Assembly: GCA_003175865.1 (NCBI GenBank)
Contig: PSRF01000037.1
Coordinates: 1-10,387 of the forward strand
Reading direction: 5' to 3'
Origin: Blastocatellia bacterium
GTDB taxonomy: Bacteria; Acidobacteriota; Blastocatellia; Pyrinomonadales; Pyrinomonadaceae
Length of the DNA stretch: 10,387 nt
Part shown: positions 1 through 7,010 of the stretch, piece by piece
Numbering within the stretch: the first letter of the stretch is position 1
Layout of the letters: every line of letters begins with the position of its first letter
Notes under the pieces: model-generated
What the model was told of the DNA's origin: nothing
Database searches by the model: none
What the model saw: the letters and a program-made list of their open reading frames with translations, nothing else
Translations under genes and position numbers: made by a program

Positions 1-9
1 AAAGAAGTA

Positions 10-243
10 ATGAAACCAGGAATTCACCCAGAATACGTCGAAATTACAGTTACCTGCGCCTGTGGCGAGTCGTTTAAGACGCGCTCAACTAAAAAGGGAG
101 ATCTTCACGTAGAAATATGCTCGGCGTGTCATCCGTTCTTTACAGGCAAGCAGAAACTCGTTGACACAGCAGGCCGCGTCGATCGCTTCAATAAGAGATA
201 CGGCAAAAAGCCAGCAAATGAAGGCGCAACTGCCTCTCAGTAA
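10..243 (+). CDS. rpmE: 50S ribosomal protein L31 (zinc-binding type)
   Basis: A 77-residue protein of the bL31 family, a small component of the large ribosomal subunit. It opens with MKPGIHPEY, typical of L31, and has the four zinc ligands of the C+ form: C16 and C18 (TCACGE) and C37 and C40 ([14 protein letters not shown]), followed by the conserved [15 protein letters not shown] segment at 51-65. Length fits the family (about 65-80). The C-terminal tail after residue 67 is low-complexity and variable. Only nine bases upstream are in the window, with a weak purine-rich AAAGAAG ahead of the ATG, so promoter and leader cannot be judged. A hairpin at 297-366 follows. As a zinc-containing form it may take part in zinc storage, which is known for the family but not shown here. 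Confidence 0.97.
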   Translation: MKPGIHPEYVEITVTCACGESFKTRSTKKGDLHVEICSACHPFFTGKQKLVDTAGRVDRFNKRYGKKPANEGATASQ

Positions 244-296
244 CTCCAATCAGGGGAGACTTTTGCGAAGTCAACACTAGCGAAACCCAATCTGAA

Positions 297-366
297 AACG
301 CCGGCGTAGTTGGTCGGTCACTCCTTGTGCATCAAAAGTAGAGTGACCAAAACAATCGCCGGCGTT
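297..366 (+). terminator. Two-stem hairpin after rpmE, probable terminator
   Basis: An outer stem pairs AACGCCGGCG (297-306) with CGCCGGCGTT (357-366), ten perfect base pairs. An inner stem pairs GGTCACTC (316-323) with GAGTGACC (341-348), eight perfect pairs, with a 17-nt loop. An alternative pairing of TTGGTC (310-315) with GACCAA (345-350) competes with the inner stem. The 3' side runs into ATTGTTTGTTG, a moderate T-rich tail, so an intrinsic terminator for rpmE is the simplest reading. It lies 51 nt upstream of the next gene, so a cis-regulatory leader for that gene is the alternative. Confidence 0.55.
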
Positions 367-417
367 ATTGTTTGTTGCGGCGGATGAAATCGTTGGATTG
401 AGGTAGAAACAAGTCAA

Positions 418-1599
418 ATGAGCACAGCTGAACGAGATTTGATTGTGGGTGGCCAAGCGGTCATCGAAGGCGTGATGATGCGAACACCAAACGCCTACGC
501 TATTGCCGTACGCAAGGCGGATGGAACAATCGTCAACACCGGCGCACGCCTACCGAAATGGAGCGACAAATATCCACTTCTCAAATGGCCAGTGTTGCGT
601 GGCGGCGCGGTGTTGGTGCAGTCGATGGGGCTCGGGATTAAAGCACTCAACTACTCAGCAAATGAAGCGTTCGCTGAGGCTGAAGAAGCGGAGGAAGTCG
701 AATTCGCCTTATCTCCCGCAGTAATCGAAGGCGAGGGTGATTTCGCAGGGTTGACCGGAGCAGTGCCAGGTCTGTTCCCACTTCCGACAAAAAAGCGACC
801 CAAAGATGAGTTGAAGAAAGGTACGACTGCGGCGGCAGCAAGTTCGATCGCCTTCGCATTGATCTTTAACATCCTGCTGTTCGTTGCGGCACCACTGTTG
901 CTAACGAATGCTTTATTCATAGCTGCCGGGTGGGCAACCCCATCCCCGGCAACGTCGACAGTTCAACCACCAGCGGGCCAAACGTCAACAGCGGAGGAGA
1001 CCCAGCAGACCGAAGCCTCATGGTATTCCAAAGCATGGACCAGCGTGCGAACTTACCTGCACCCGGTTAGACCTTCTGTTGCTTTTAACCTAATCGACGG
1101 ACTGATCCGCATGACTTTTTTCCTAATCATGATCTTCAGTTTCTCCCTGATGAAGGACATTCGTCGTGTGTTTCAGTATCACGGCGCAGAACACAAAACA
1201 GTATTCACATGGGAATCAGGTTTACCACTGACGGTCGAGAACGCACGACCACAACCACGTCAACATCCACGTTGTGGTACTAGTTTCCTGATGGTTGTGA
1301 TGATTGTTGCAATCATTTTGTTTTCAGTGATTAAGTTTGACTCGTTGTTGTTGAACTTTTTGATTCGTATTGCATTGGTCCCACTGGTAGCGGGTTTGTC
1401 GTACGAAATCATCCGGCTCTCAGCGAAGAAAGAAGGCGGCTGGTTCTTCAAACTGATAACGCGTCCTGGTGTTTGGCTGCAAAACATCACCACCCAGGAA
1501 CCCGATGATCAACAACTCGAGGTTGCAATTGAAGCTCTGAAGGAATCGCTCAAGCTGGAACCACAAACAGGCGAGCCCGCAATGGCACCTTTATCTTGA
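418..1599 (+). CDS. DUF1385 family membrane protein (YqhQ-like)
   Basis: A 393-residue integral membrane protein of the DUF1385 family, whose biochemical role is not established. Family hallmarks are present: [14 protein letters not shown] at 11-24, YHGAEHKT at 254-261, [10 protein letters not shown] at 282-291 and RPGVWLQ at 349-355. Hydrophobic segments lie near 138-171, 222-246, 288-306 and 309-333. It is longer than many members (about 300) because of an acidic stretch at 84-110 ([10 protein letters not shown]) and a Thr/Pro/Gln-rich loop at 172-205 between the first two membrane segments. GAGGT at 400-404 lies 13 nt before the ATG, rather far for a ribosome site. The rpmE / DUF1385 / prfA order recurs in several phyla, which hints at a link to translation or the cell envelope, but nothing in the sequence shows a reaction. 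The stop is 36 nt before prfA, so co-transcription is likely. Confidence 0.9.
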   Translation: MSTAERDLIVGGQAVIEGVMMRTPNAYAIAVRKADGTIVNTGARLPKWSDKYPLLKWPVLRGGAVLVQSMGLGIKALNYSANEAFAEAEEAEEVEFALSPAVIEGEGDFAGLTGAVPGLFPLPTKKRPKDELKKGTTAAAASSIAFALIFNILLFVAAPLLLTNALFIAAGWATPSPATSTVQPPAGQTSTAEETQQTEASWYSKAWTSVRTYLHPVRPSVAFNLIDGLIRMTFFLIMIFSFSLMKDIRRVFQYHGAEHKTVFTWESGLPLTVENARPQPRQHPRCGTSFLMVVMIVAIILFSVIKFDSLLLNFLIRIALVPLVAGLSYEIIRLSAKKEGGWFFKLITRPGVWLQNITTQEPDDQQLEVAIEALKESLKLEPQTGEPAMAPLS

Positions 1600-1635
1600 T
1601 TTGGAGTGCGCTGATTTTTCCGGCGCTTTGATGTC

Positions 1636-2712
1636 ATGGAAGAAAAACTTGAACAAATCGTCACTCGCTATGAAGAGATCACGCAGGAACTCTCATCACC
1701 TGAGCTCCTTTCAAATCCTTCCGCCTACGCTAAAGCGGCAAAGCAACATCGCACGCTCGGCGAAGTGGTGCAAAAGTTTCAGGCGTGGAAAGCGTTGAAA
1801 GCTGAGATCGCTGGAGCGCGTGAGTTGCTCGAAACCGCAGATGAAGATGAATTGCGTGAAATGGCCAGGCTCGAACTGGAAACTTTGCAGGTCAAGCTCG
1901 AAGAAGCAGATCGCGAACTCAAGTTATTGCTCATTCCTTCAGATCCTAACGACGAAAAGAATGTCATCCTGGAAATTCGCGCCGGGACTGGTGGCGACGA
2001 AGCCACATTGTTTGCAGCGGAAATGTTGCGCATGTACAACCGGTACGCTGAAAAACAGGGTTGGCGTTTTGAAGTTCTAGAGGCATCAGAGTCAGGTATT
2101 GGCGGTTTGAAGGAAGCGATTGCGCTGATTGAAGGCGACAAAGTTTATTCAAAGCTGAAACACGAGTCCGGTGTCCACCGTGTGCAGCGCGTCCCACAAA
2201 CCGAGGCGAGTGGTCGCATTCATACATCAGCAATCACAGTCGCTGTACTTCCGGAAGCTGAAGAAGTTGATGTGAAGATCGATCCGAAAGATTTGCGAAT
2301 TGACACGTTCTGTTCTTCTGGACCCGGTGGCCAGTCAGTCAACACAACCTATTCCGCGGTGCGACTGACGCACATTCCCACCGGGGTCGTCGTATCGATG
2401 CAGGATGAGAAGTCACAAATCAAGAATCGTGACAAGGCCATGCGCGTGTTGCGTGCACGTTTGCAAGAGATCGAAGAGCAAAAACAGCACGAGGCACTTG
2501 CAAGCGAACGCCGCTCAATGGTTGGCTCCGGCGACCGTTCAGAAAAGATTCGCACTTACAACTTCAAAGAAAATCGCGTCACCGATCATCGAATTGGCCT
2601 CACAATCCATCAACTCGATCTTGTCATGGAGGGTAACCTCGATCCATTCATCGAGGCCCTGGTCGCTCACTACCAAGCGGAAAAACTGAAGAGCGAAGCT
2701 GTCGCTGCTTAG
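1636..2712 (+). CDS. prfA: Peptide chain release factor 1
   Basis: A 358-residue class I release factor that recognises UAA and UAG stop codons and triggers hydrolysis of peptidyl-tRNA in the ribosome. The catalytic GGQ is at 231-233 inside [20 protein letters not shown] (227-246). The codon-recognition P-x-T motif is PQT at 187-189 ([19 protein letters not shown]); RF2 would carry SPF here, so this is RF1. The coiled N-terminal domain spans about 1-100 and the C-terminal signature [10 protein letters not shown] (301-310) is intact. Length matches the family (about 355-360). The start follows the preceding stop by 36 nt and has no clear Shine-Dalgarno sequence. The GGQ glutamine is normally methylated by PrmC, but prmC does not follow here, although it often does in other bacteria; the next gene is a phosphatase. 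Confidence 0.98.
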   Translation: MEEKLEQIVTRYEEITQELSSPELLSNPSAYAKAAKQHRTLGEVVQKFQAWKALKAEIAGARELLETADEDELREMARLELETLQVKLEEADRELKLLLIPSDPNDEKNVILEIRAGTGGDEATLFAAEMLRMYNRYAEKQGWRFEVLEASESGIGGLKEAIALIEGDKVYSKLKHESGVHRVQRVPQTEASGRIHTSAITVAVLPEAEEVDVKIDPKDLRIDTFCSSGPGGQSVNTTYSAVRLTHIPTGVVVSMQDEKSQIKNRDKAMRVLRARLQEIEEQKQHEALASERRSMVGSGDRSEKIRTYNFKENRVTDHRIGLTIHQLDLVMEGNLDPFIEALVAHYQAEKLKSEAVAA

Positions 2713-2766
2713 CGGTTCATAGGTTCAGATTCTAGTCTGTGACACTAAAAGCTGAACTCTGGACTG

Positions 2767-2779
2767 TATAATCTGAAGC
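2767..2779 (+). promoter_or_regulatory. -10 box placed for a leaderless transcript
   Basis: A perfect TATAAT (2767-2772) stands exactly 7 nt before the ATG at 2780. Transcription from such a box normally begins 6-8 nt downstream, on or beside the start codon, so the mRNA would have little or no 5' leader. No convincing -35 element lies at 16-18 nt: GTGACA at 2739-2744 is 22 nt away. The 7 nt between box and ATG contain only a weak GAAG. The gap after prfA (2713-2766) holds only short imperfect pairings (GGTTCAG with CTGAAC), not a good terminator. Confidence 0.5.
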
Positions 2780-3412
2780 ATGTCACAGTCGACGCAGGTA
2801 CTCCTGATTCGTCACGGTCAATCCGAAGGCAACGTTGAAGGTCGCTTCGGTGGCCATACGGCGACTCCGCTTTCAGACCGTGGTCGCAAACAGGCCGCTG
2901 CAGCCGCCGCAACCTTGGCTTCAGAAGCAGTGACGGCAATCTATTCGAGCGATCTTCCGCGTGCACTCGGGACAGCTGCTCCGCTGGCAATCCTCACAGG
3001 ACTGAACATTAATCCAAGCGAGGCATTTCGAGAGCGCAGCGTTGGCGTAATGGAAGGATTAACCTTTGAAGATGCCGCGGAACAACATCCGGAACAATAC
3101 GCTGCGCTACTTCGACGCGATTTTGAACACATACTGATGGGCGGTGAGAGTTACCGGCAACTTCTTGATCGGGCATGGCACAAACTCGATGAAGTGATTT
3201 CCGAAAATCAAGGCGGAAAGATCGCAGTCTTTAGTCACACTGGGACCATCTGCATTCTCGCTCTACACCTTATGGGTGCGCTCGATGCGCCGGAGTTAAA
3301 GCCTGTCTGGATCGCGAGTTCGAATTGCGGGATTAGTCGGTTCGACTTGAGGAATGATGGGTTCGTGCGAGTGCTGTCGATCAACGACACGGCTCACCTC
3401 GTGAATATTTGA
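2780..3412 (+). CDS. Histidine phosphatase family protein (phosphoglycerate-mutase-like)
   Basis: A 210-residue member of the histidine phosphatase superfamily, which removes phosphate through a phosphohistidine intermediate. The nucleophile motif LIRHGQSEGN is at 9-18 with R11 and H12. GRFGGHTATPLSDRG (21-35) is the usual substrate-side segment. R61 (SSDLPRA), the probable acid E85 (FRERSVGVMEG) and the second catalytic histidine H153 (FSHTGT) complete the site, so the enzyme should be active. The substrate cannot be told: relatives include alpha-ribazole phosphatase (CobC), GpmB-like enzymes and acid sugar phosphatases, and no cobalamin gene lies nearby. It has no signal peptide, so it is cytoplasmic. 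It appears to have its own promoter after prfA and ends at a large inverted repeat that separates it from a convergent gene. Confidence 0.92.
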   Translation: MSQSTQVLLIRHGQSEGNVEGRFGGHTATPLSDRGRKQAAAAAATLASEAVTAIYSSDLPRALGTAAPLAILTGLNINPSEAFRERSVGVMEGLTFEDAAEQHPEQYAALLRRDFEHILMGGESYRQLLDRAWHKLDEVISENQGGKIAVFSHTGTICILALHLMGALDAPELKPVWIASSNCGISRFDLRNDGFVRVLSINDTAHLVNI

Positions 3413-3521
3413 CCCTTGGAGTGCGATCCCGACGAGTCGGGAGCGTCGTTTTGTTATGTGATAACTTTCGACAAACACGAAGGTGTTGCGATAACAAAAC
3501 GAGGCCGGCCGCACTCCAGGG
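3413..3521. repeat. Nested branched inverted repeat, likely bidirectional terminator
   Basis: This 109-nt structure occupies the entire gap between two convergent genes, from the base after one stop codon to 3 nt before the other. The outer stem pairs 3413-3425 with 3510-3521 (12 pairs, T3417 bulged). Inside are a GC-rich hairpin TCCCGAC (3427-3433) / GTCGGGA (3436-3442), an 11-bp perfect stem CGTTTTGTTAT (3447-3457) / ATAACAAAACG (3491-3501), and a small AACAC (3474-3478) / GTGTT (3483-3487) hairpin within its loop. On the plus strand the GC hairpin is followed by GCGTCGTTTTGTTAT, and on the minus strand GC-rich GGCCGGCC precedes TCGTTTTGTTAT. Both strands therefore carry terminator-like order. 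A non-autonomous repeat element is the alternative. Confidence 0.7.
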
Positions 3522-3523
3522 AA

Positions 3524-3997
3524 TTACCTCGATGTCAGCGCCGCACGTTCCCTGTTGGTCCAATCACATAGCGCTTTCTTATCTTCATCTGAAAGCGTTG
3601 AACCTTTGTGCAACGGCGTGTATGACCCAAGGGGCATTACTCCGCCTTTCGCAAGGTCGCACATCTCGTGAAGCTTGTTGTCTTGTCGGCGCGCGTTGTA
3701 ATTGCCCCACTCCGAAAAATTCAGATCGTGTCTACCTTCATTAACGTGGTTCACAATAAACCACGACACTGGTGCCACGTTTGTGTACCACGGCCAGCGC
3801 GTCTTATTCGAATGGCAATCGGCACAAGAGCGATCGAGAATCCTGGCCACCTGCGGATCCATTTGTGTGCGCGCTTCGATAGTCACTGCCGGATCAACTG
3901 ACGGATTCGTTCTCGCCGGCCGAATTAATTGGGCTACCACGAACAAGCAGGCTCCAATAACCACGATCCATTTGACGATCTTGCCGACTTTCTTCAT
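3524..3997 (-). CDS. Membrane-anchored haem-binding (CxxCH) domain protein
   Basis: A 157-residue protein with an N-terminal hydrophobic segment at 8-24 (positively charged MKKVGKIVK before it), which should act as a signal anchor and place the rest outside the cytoplasmic membrane. The domain begins near residue 45 and contains one CADCH haem-c attachment motif (C58, C61, H62), followed by SNKTRWPWYTNVAPVSW (63-79). M121 in GGVMPLGSY is a candidate sixth iron ligand, and the C-terminal LSDEDKKALCDW pattern is typical of the Haem_bd family (PF14376). C113 and C144 are additional. I chose the ATG at 3997 rather than one 42 nt upstream because it gives a clean signal anchor and overlaps the previous stop as ATGA. 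It is the last gene of the coupled set. Role: probable electron transfer or haem protein; partner unknown. Confidence 0.85.
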   Translation of the reverse strand: MKKVGKIVKWIVVIGACLFVVAQLIRPARTNPSVDPAVTIEARTQMDPQVARILDRSCADCHSNKTRWPWYTNVAPVSWFIVNHVNEGRHDLNFSEWGNYNARRQDNKLHEMCDLAKGGVMPLGSYTPLHKGSTLSDEDKKALCDWTNRERAALTSR

Positions 3998-5085
3998 CTT
4001 GCACTCATCCCGGCAGTGCGCTTTGCGCGACGTTGCCACTCAAACACAATCGCTCCAACGAGAAACAAACCAATAAATGCAACGACGACTGGACCCCAAG
4101 GGTTTCTAGTGGGCGGCACCTTTTTTTCAATAGATACCGGTTCGATTTCAGAACCGGCAGTGGCAATGACATCACTCTTTCGGTCTGCCGTTATTCTTCG
4201 AACGCGTGGTTTCAGCCATGTTCCAGGCGGCCTGAAACCCACTTCAAGAACATAAAGATCTCCATTCTTTTTTGCATAAACACCGTTCGGGTAGTACTCG
4301 CCTTCCCCGCGATATACAACTTCAACATTGTGACCAGGGTCAATTTTCAACAGCCTTTGATTGCCCGCATCTGAAAGGAAAACATTGCCGTTAACGTCGA
4401 CACTAATGCCGGTAAGAATCCCATTGTTCGTACCAAACAGCATTGGTCTATCATCAGCAGTGCGCTTCGTTAAGTCTTGAACAAGCGTCGTCACTTCACC
4501 ACCCATCGTTATCCGGCGCAACGCTTTTCCATCGGTCAGATACAAACTGCCGTCTGGTCCAAATGCCATTCCGCCAATGCTGCCGAACCTGGCCGCAGTT
4601 CCCTTTCCGTCGATCTGGCCGTATGCGCTTCCAGCGAGAGTCACAACAGCACCGTCTGACCCACGACGTAGAATCAACGTCTGCTTCTTAGTGCGATTGT
4701 CTTGTTCCACGCTATACGTGAGGCCCGCCTCATCAGCCAAGATGCCCATTCCGCGTGGCGGATCGCTCGTTGGCGCGAGAAGATATGAAAACTGGCCTGC
4801 GGGCGTAATCTTCCACACAGCGCTGATTAATTTTTGCGATTCATAACTCACGTCCGCGCCATAAAGATTGTCGGCGCTGTCGATTGTTAGTTCATGAACG
4901 TGCCGCCCGGAGATACCTGGTCGAACGATTTTCAATCCACCGTTGGTATCTAGTTTCCAGACTGTCTCAAGGTCTGTGAAGAAGACATTTCCGAGTTTGT
5001 CGACAACGATACCGGTCGGCGGATGAGCCTGAACCGATGTGATAAGAGCAACAACACAACAAATCAATAAGTAGATTTTCTTCAT
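3994..5085 (-). CDS. NHL/SMP-30-like beta-propeller protein, exported and membrane-anchored
   Basis: A 363-residue protein with a Sec signal peptide (MKKIYLLICCVVALITSVQA, cleavage likely after A20) and a single C-terminal membrane helix at about 331-349 followed by a basic tail (QRRAKR), giving a type I anchored protein with its domain outside. Residues 22-315 contain repeated blades of the form G(I/M)x(V/F)D..GN(V/L)(F/Y): GIVVDKLGNVFFTD (25-38), LTIDSADNLYGAD (66-78), GMAFGPDGSLYLTD (172-185) and GISVDVNGNVFLSD (226-239). LAGSAYGQIDGKGTAARFG (150-168) is the classic NHL inter-blade turn. No catalytic residues stand out, so binding or scaffolding is as likely as hydrolysis. The ATG at 5085 overlaps the upstream stop (ATGA); an ATG 24 nt upstream would spoil the signal peptide. 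Its stop overlaps the next gene in the same way. Confidence 0.85.
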   Translation of the reverse strand: MKKIYLLICCVVALITSVQAHPPTGIVVDKLGNVFFTDLETVWKLDTNGGLKIVRPGISGRHVHELTIDSADNLYGADVSYESQKLISAVWKITPAGQFSYLLAPTSDPPRGMGILADEAGLTYSVEQDNRTKKQTLILRRGSDGAVVTLAGSAYGQIDGKGTAARFGSIGGMAFGPDGSLYLTDGKALRRITMGGEVTTLVQDLTKRTADDRPMLFGTNNGILTGISVDVNGNVFLSDAGNQRLLKIDPGHNVEVVYRGEGEYYPNGVYAKKNGDLYVLEVGFRPPGTWLKPRVRRITADRKSDVIATAGSEIEPVSIEKKVPPTRNPWGPVVVAFIGLFLVGAIVFEWQRRAKRTAGMSAR

Positions 5086-5714
5086 CGACCTGTGCAGTTG
5101 TTTGAGCAACGTTCGATTTTGATATCACGAACACCATGCAACACCCCATCGCTTGATCGTGTTAACTTCAAGATCGGCGAAAAAGTTTGAGGAGCCTCCA
5201 CCTTGCGTCGGTCTGCGTCGGTGATGAATGGATCTCCTTCGAACCAGTACTCATCAATCCAATACTCCGGATATCCTGGCCCAGACACATAAGCATGGAT
5301 GTGCGCCGGAATCTTACGTCCCGGATACGAACCAGGTTTGATTGTGTGAAACTCATAGCGCCCCTCGGAGTTTGTCTTCATGGAGCCATGCAAACGTGTG
5401 TTCCGGTTATCACCAGGAGTCGTCGCCGAATAAATACCTGTCGCATCGGTCTGGTAAACGTAAAGAGTAATCCCTTCCATCGGCGTTGAACCATCAGGTG
5501 CAAAAATTCTTCCGGAGACGACAAGCCGCTCGCCCGGTTCGTTATCAGCCGCAATCTGGGCCCGCCATGTTCCCACGGTTGTTTTCGCGGGTGTCGCAAA
5601 TGATTTGCCATTTGTACAACTGATTACATCAAGCGCACCCAGCCCTACGATCGATAGCGTCAGGACCGACGAAGCTTGAGTAATGAAATCACGCCGATTG
5701 ATTTGTGGCGTCAT
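5082..5714 (-). CDS. Exported intradiol ring-cleavage dioxygenase-like lipoprotein
   Basis: A 210-residue protein of the intradiol dioxygenase fold (Dioxygenase_C), non-haem Fe(III) enzymes that open catechol or protocatechuate rings between the hydroxyls. All four iron ligands can be placed: Y95 (TGIYSA), Y130 (KPGSYPGR), H138 and H140 (PAHIHAYV). The N-terminus has a twin-arginine signal (NRRDFIT at 6-12), a hydrophobic stretch, and a lipobox VISC with C33 as the lipid-modified cysteine, so it should be exported folded and anchored. The start at 5714 has an ideal AGGAGGT (5725-5719) 4 nt upstream; an in-frame upstream extension to 5858 is repeat translation and was discarded. At 210 residues it is shorter than many cytoplasmic catechol dioxygenases because the N-terminal dimerisation domain is absent. 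Substrate unknown; some relatives act on non-aromatic or protein-bound ligands. Confidence 0.87.
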   Translation of the reverse strand: MTPQINRRDFITQASSVLTLSIVGLGALDVISCTNGKSFATPAKTTVGTWRAQIAADNEPGERLVVSGRIFAPDGSTPMEGITLYVYQTDATGIYSATTPGDNRNTRLHGSMKTNSEGRYEFHTIKPGSYPGRKIPAHIHAYVSGPGYPEYWIDEYWFEGDPFITDADRRKVEAPQTFSPILKLTRSSDGVLHGVRDIKIERCSNNCTGR

Positions 5715-5718
5715 AGTT

Positions 5719-5725
5719 ACCTCCT
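5719..5725 (-). promoter_or_regulatory. Consensus Shine-Dalgarno site of the dioxygenase gene
   Basis: AGGAGGT on the minus strand, 4 nt before the ATG at 5714. It is the best ribosome site in the window and decides the start: the reading frame continues 144 nt further upstream, but only through repeat sequence and the end of the previous gene. It directly adjoins the repeat arm at 5731-5758. Confidence 0.85.
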
Positions 5726-5730
5726 GCTTC

Positions 5731-5805
5731 TCCGTGCTATCTCGGTGTTCTCTGTGGTGAATGTTAGTTACTTGAATCCAACCACAGAGACAGAGAGAAT
5801 GCGGA
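5731..5805. repeat. Inverted pair of CACAGAGA-type intergenic repeats
   Basis: Two purine-rich repeat arms face each other: 5731-5758, read on the minus strand as ACCACAGAGAACACCGAG..., and 5781-5805, read on the plus strand as ACCACAGAGACAGAGAG.... The innermost ten pairs are perfect (5749-5758 with 5781-5790), and similarity continues with mismatches to the outer ends. The loop is 22 nt (5759-5780). On the minus strand, when translated, it gives the HHREHRDSTEK type of string familiar from spurious upstream extensions in soil-bacterial genomes. It fills nearly all of the 95-nt gap between the anti-sigma-like gene and the dioxygenase gene and could attenuate, process or terminate the transcript. 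Confidence 0.7.
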
Positions 5806-5809
5806 AGAT

Positions 5810-6988
5810 CTATTGCAACTGATTTACGCGTCGATTGACTCCGTTCTTGATTCTCCAAAACTCCTCGGCAACCTTCTTCGGAATCAAATTCCCTTCAGAC
5901 CAAGTCGACTCAAGTTCATCACGCCAGGCATCGAGCATCTTCTGATCGAGCCGCAACACGCCTTCCGGTGTCACGCCCGAAGGAGGTGGCACAAACGACG
6001 CCATCTTTTGATAGACATGTAAACGCTCATCACCATCAACTCGCGAGAGAACATGCCATAGTGTCAGCGTGTCGCGCTTGCGTGCGTGACTTAGCAGTGA
6101 ATCAATAGACGCCTTTCGTCCGTTTTCGAAATCAAACGACGTCAGCGCTTGGCGAAACTCTGGCGATGCGTCCTCGAAGTACGGAGTCCCTGGACCAACA
6201 CCTTTACGCGTTTGACAAGCAGCACCAGCGGGAACCATCGACTCTCGATCTTTCAGTTGCAGGGCGACCCAGCCAGACGTCACACGCAACAGGCTTCCTC
6301 CTGAATCGTCTACTTGCAGTGTGTAGGAGCAACCAAGATCAGCAGCAACCGCCGACGGTGTGTCGACGAAAAACAAACGCGGTGGCGCCCAAATGTGTGC
6401 ACTCATTTTTCCGCGCGCCAATTCAAACCTGTGTTCGTTGCCATTGATGCCGACCAACCTGAGCTTGGTGTTCGGATCAACTTCCACTTGCCCAACCGAG
6501 TTCTCCGCGATCTGAGCCCGCGAAATGCCATCAGTTTCCAACCACTGTCCAACGGATAACTGTGCCTTGTCAGTGACAGCTGACGATTCAATTCGTGGAG
6601 TACCGTTGATGCGTGCCACTTGCCAGGACGATTTAGGCGACGGCAAAAGAGTTGACGGACGCAGCAAAAACCAAATGCCAACGGTCACAACGATCAGTAC
6701 AGCAGCCGCGATCGCAACTTTCATCCGTGGAGTAGCCCAAGATTTTCTTTCAACCGGAGTAAGCGTTTGTTGCGCATCGATCAGTGGTTCCAAATCAGCC
6801 CAAAGCTCATCTGGGGCATGCAGGCGAGGTAACTGTTCAGCAAGACTTACACCCAACTTGATCTCTTCATACCTCGCGCGACACTTACTGCACAACATAA
6901 TATGCGCAGCAAAATCTCGCGACTGTGCGGCCGATAATTCACCATTACAGTAGGCCGATATTTCCTTCAATACGTGTCTGGAAAACAT
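5810..6988 (-). CDS. Anti-sigma-like zinc-finger/FecR-domain transmembrane regulator
   Basis: A 392-residue single-pass membrane protein. Residues 1-45 form a zinc-binding anti-sigma domain with the H-x3-C-x2-C motif HIMLCSKC (H29, C33, C36); C14 in YCNGEL may be a further ligand. One membrane helix spans about 90-109, so the rest is extracytoplasmic. A FecR-type domain follows (about 145-245): VGQWLETDGISRAQI, VEVDPNTKLRLVG and RGKMSAHIWAPPRLFFVDT are typical. The C-terminal part (about 275-392) is not a domain I can name. The start at 6988 has GGAG at 6999-6996, 7 nt upstream, and lies 22 nt after the sigma-factor stop. Families of this build bind and hold an ECF sigma factor at the membrane until a signal arrives; that role is inferred from architecture and adjacency. 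Confidence 0.88.
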   Translation of the reverse strand: MFSRHVLKEISAYCNGELSAAQSRDFAAHIMLCSKCRARYEEIKLGVSLAEQLPRLHAPDELWADLEPLIDAQQTLTPVERKSWATPRMKVAIAAAVLIVVTVGIWFLLRPSTLLPSPKSSWQVARINGTPRIESSAVTDKAQLSVGQWLETDGISRAQIAENSVGQVEVDPNTKLRLVGINGNEHRFELARGKMSAHIWAPPRLFFVDTPSAVAADLGCSYTLQVDDSGGSLLRVTSGWVALQLKDRESMVPAGAACQTRKGVGPGTPYFEDASPEFRQALTSFDFENGRKASIDSLLSHARKRDTLTLWHVLSRVDGDERLHVYQKMASFVPPPSGVTPEGVLRLDQKMLDAWRDELESTWSEGNLIPKKVAEEFWRIKNGVNRRVNQLQ

Positions 6989-7010
6989 CTTCTATCTCCA
7001 CCAACCGCGA

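Noticed and set aside
1779..2141. 120-codon minus-strand frame inside prfA
   Set aside because: Serine-rich antisense shadow of a well-conserved gene, without a ribosome site or domain.
3503..3510. GGCCGGCC as a separate site
   Set aside because: An 8-bp GC palindrome that is part of the larger nested structure; no independent role can be supported.
3702..4076. Plus-strand frames opposite the haem-binding protein and propeller genes
   Set aside because: They lie antisense to two genes with clear domains, signal peptides and coupled starts, and have no family features of their own.
5715..5858. 48-residue N-terminal extension of the dioxygenase
   Set aside because: It translates repeat sequence (HHREHRD) and the end of the upstream gene, and would bury the twin-arginine signal. 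The AGGAGGT before 5714 settles the start.
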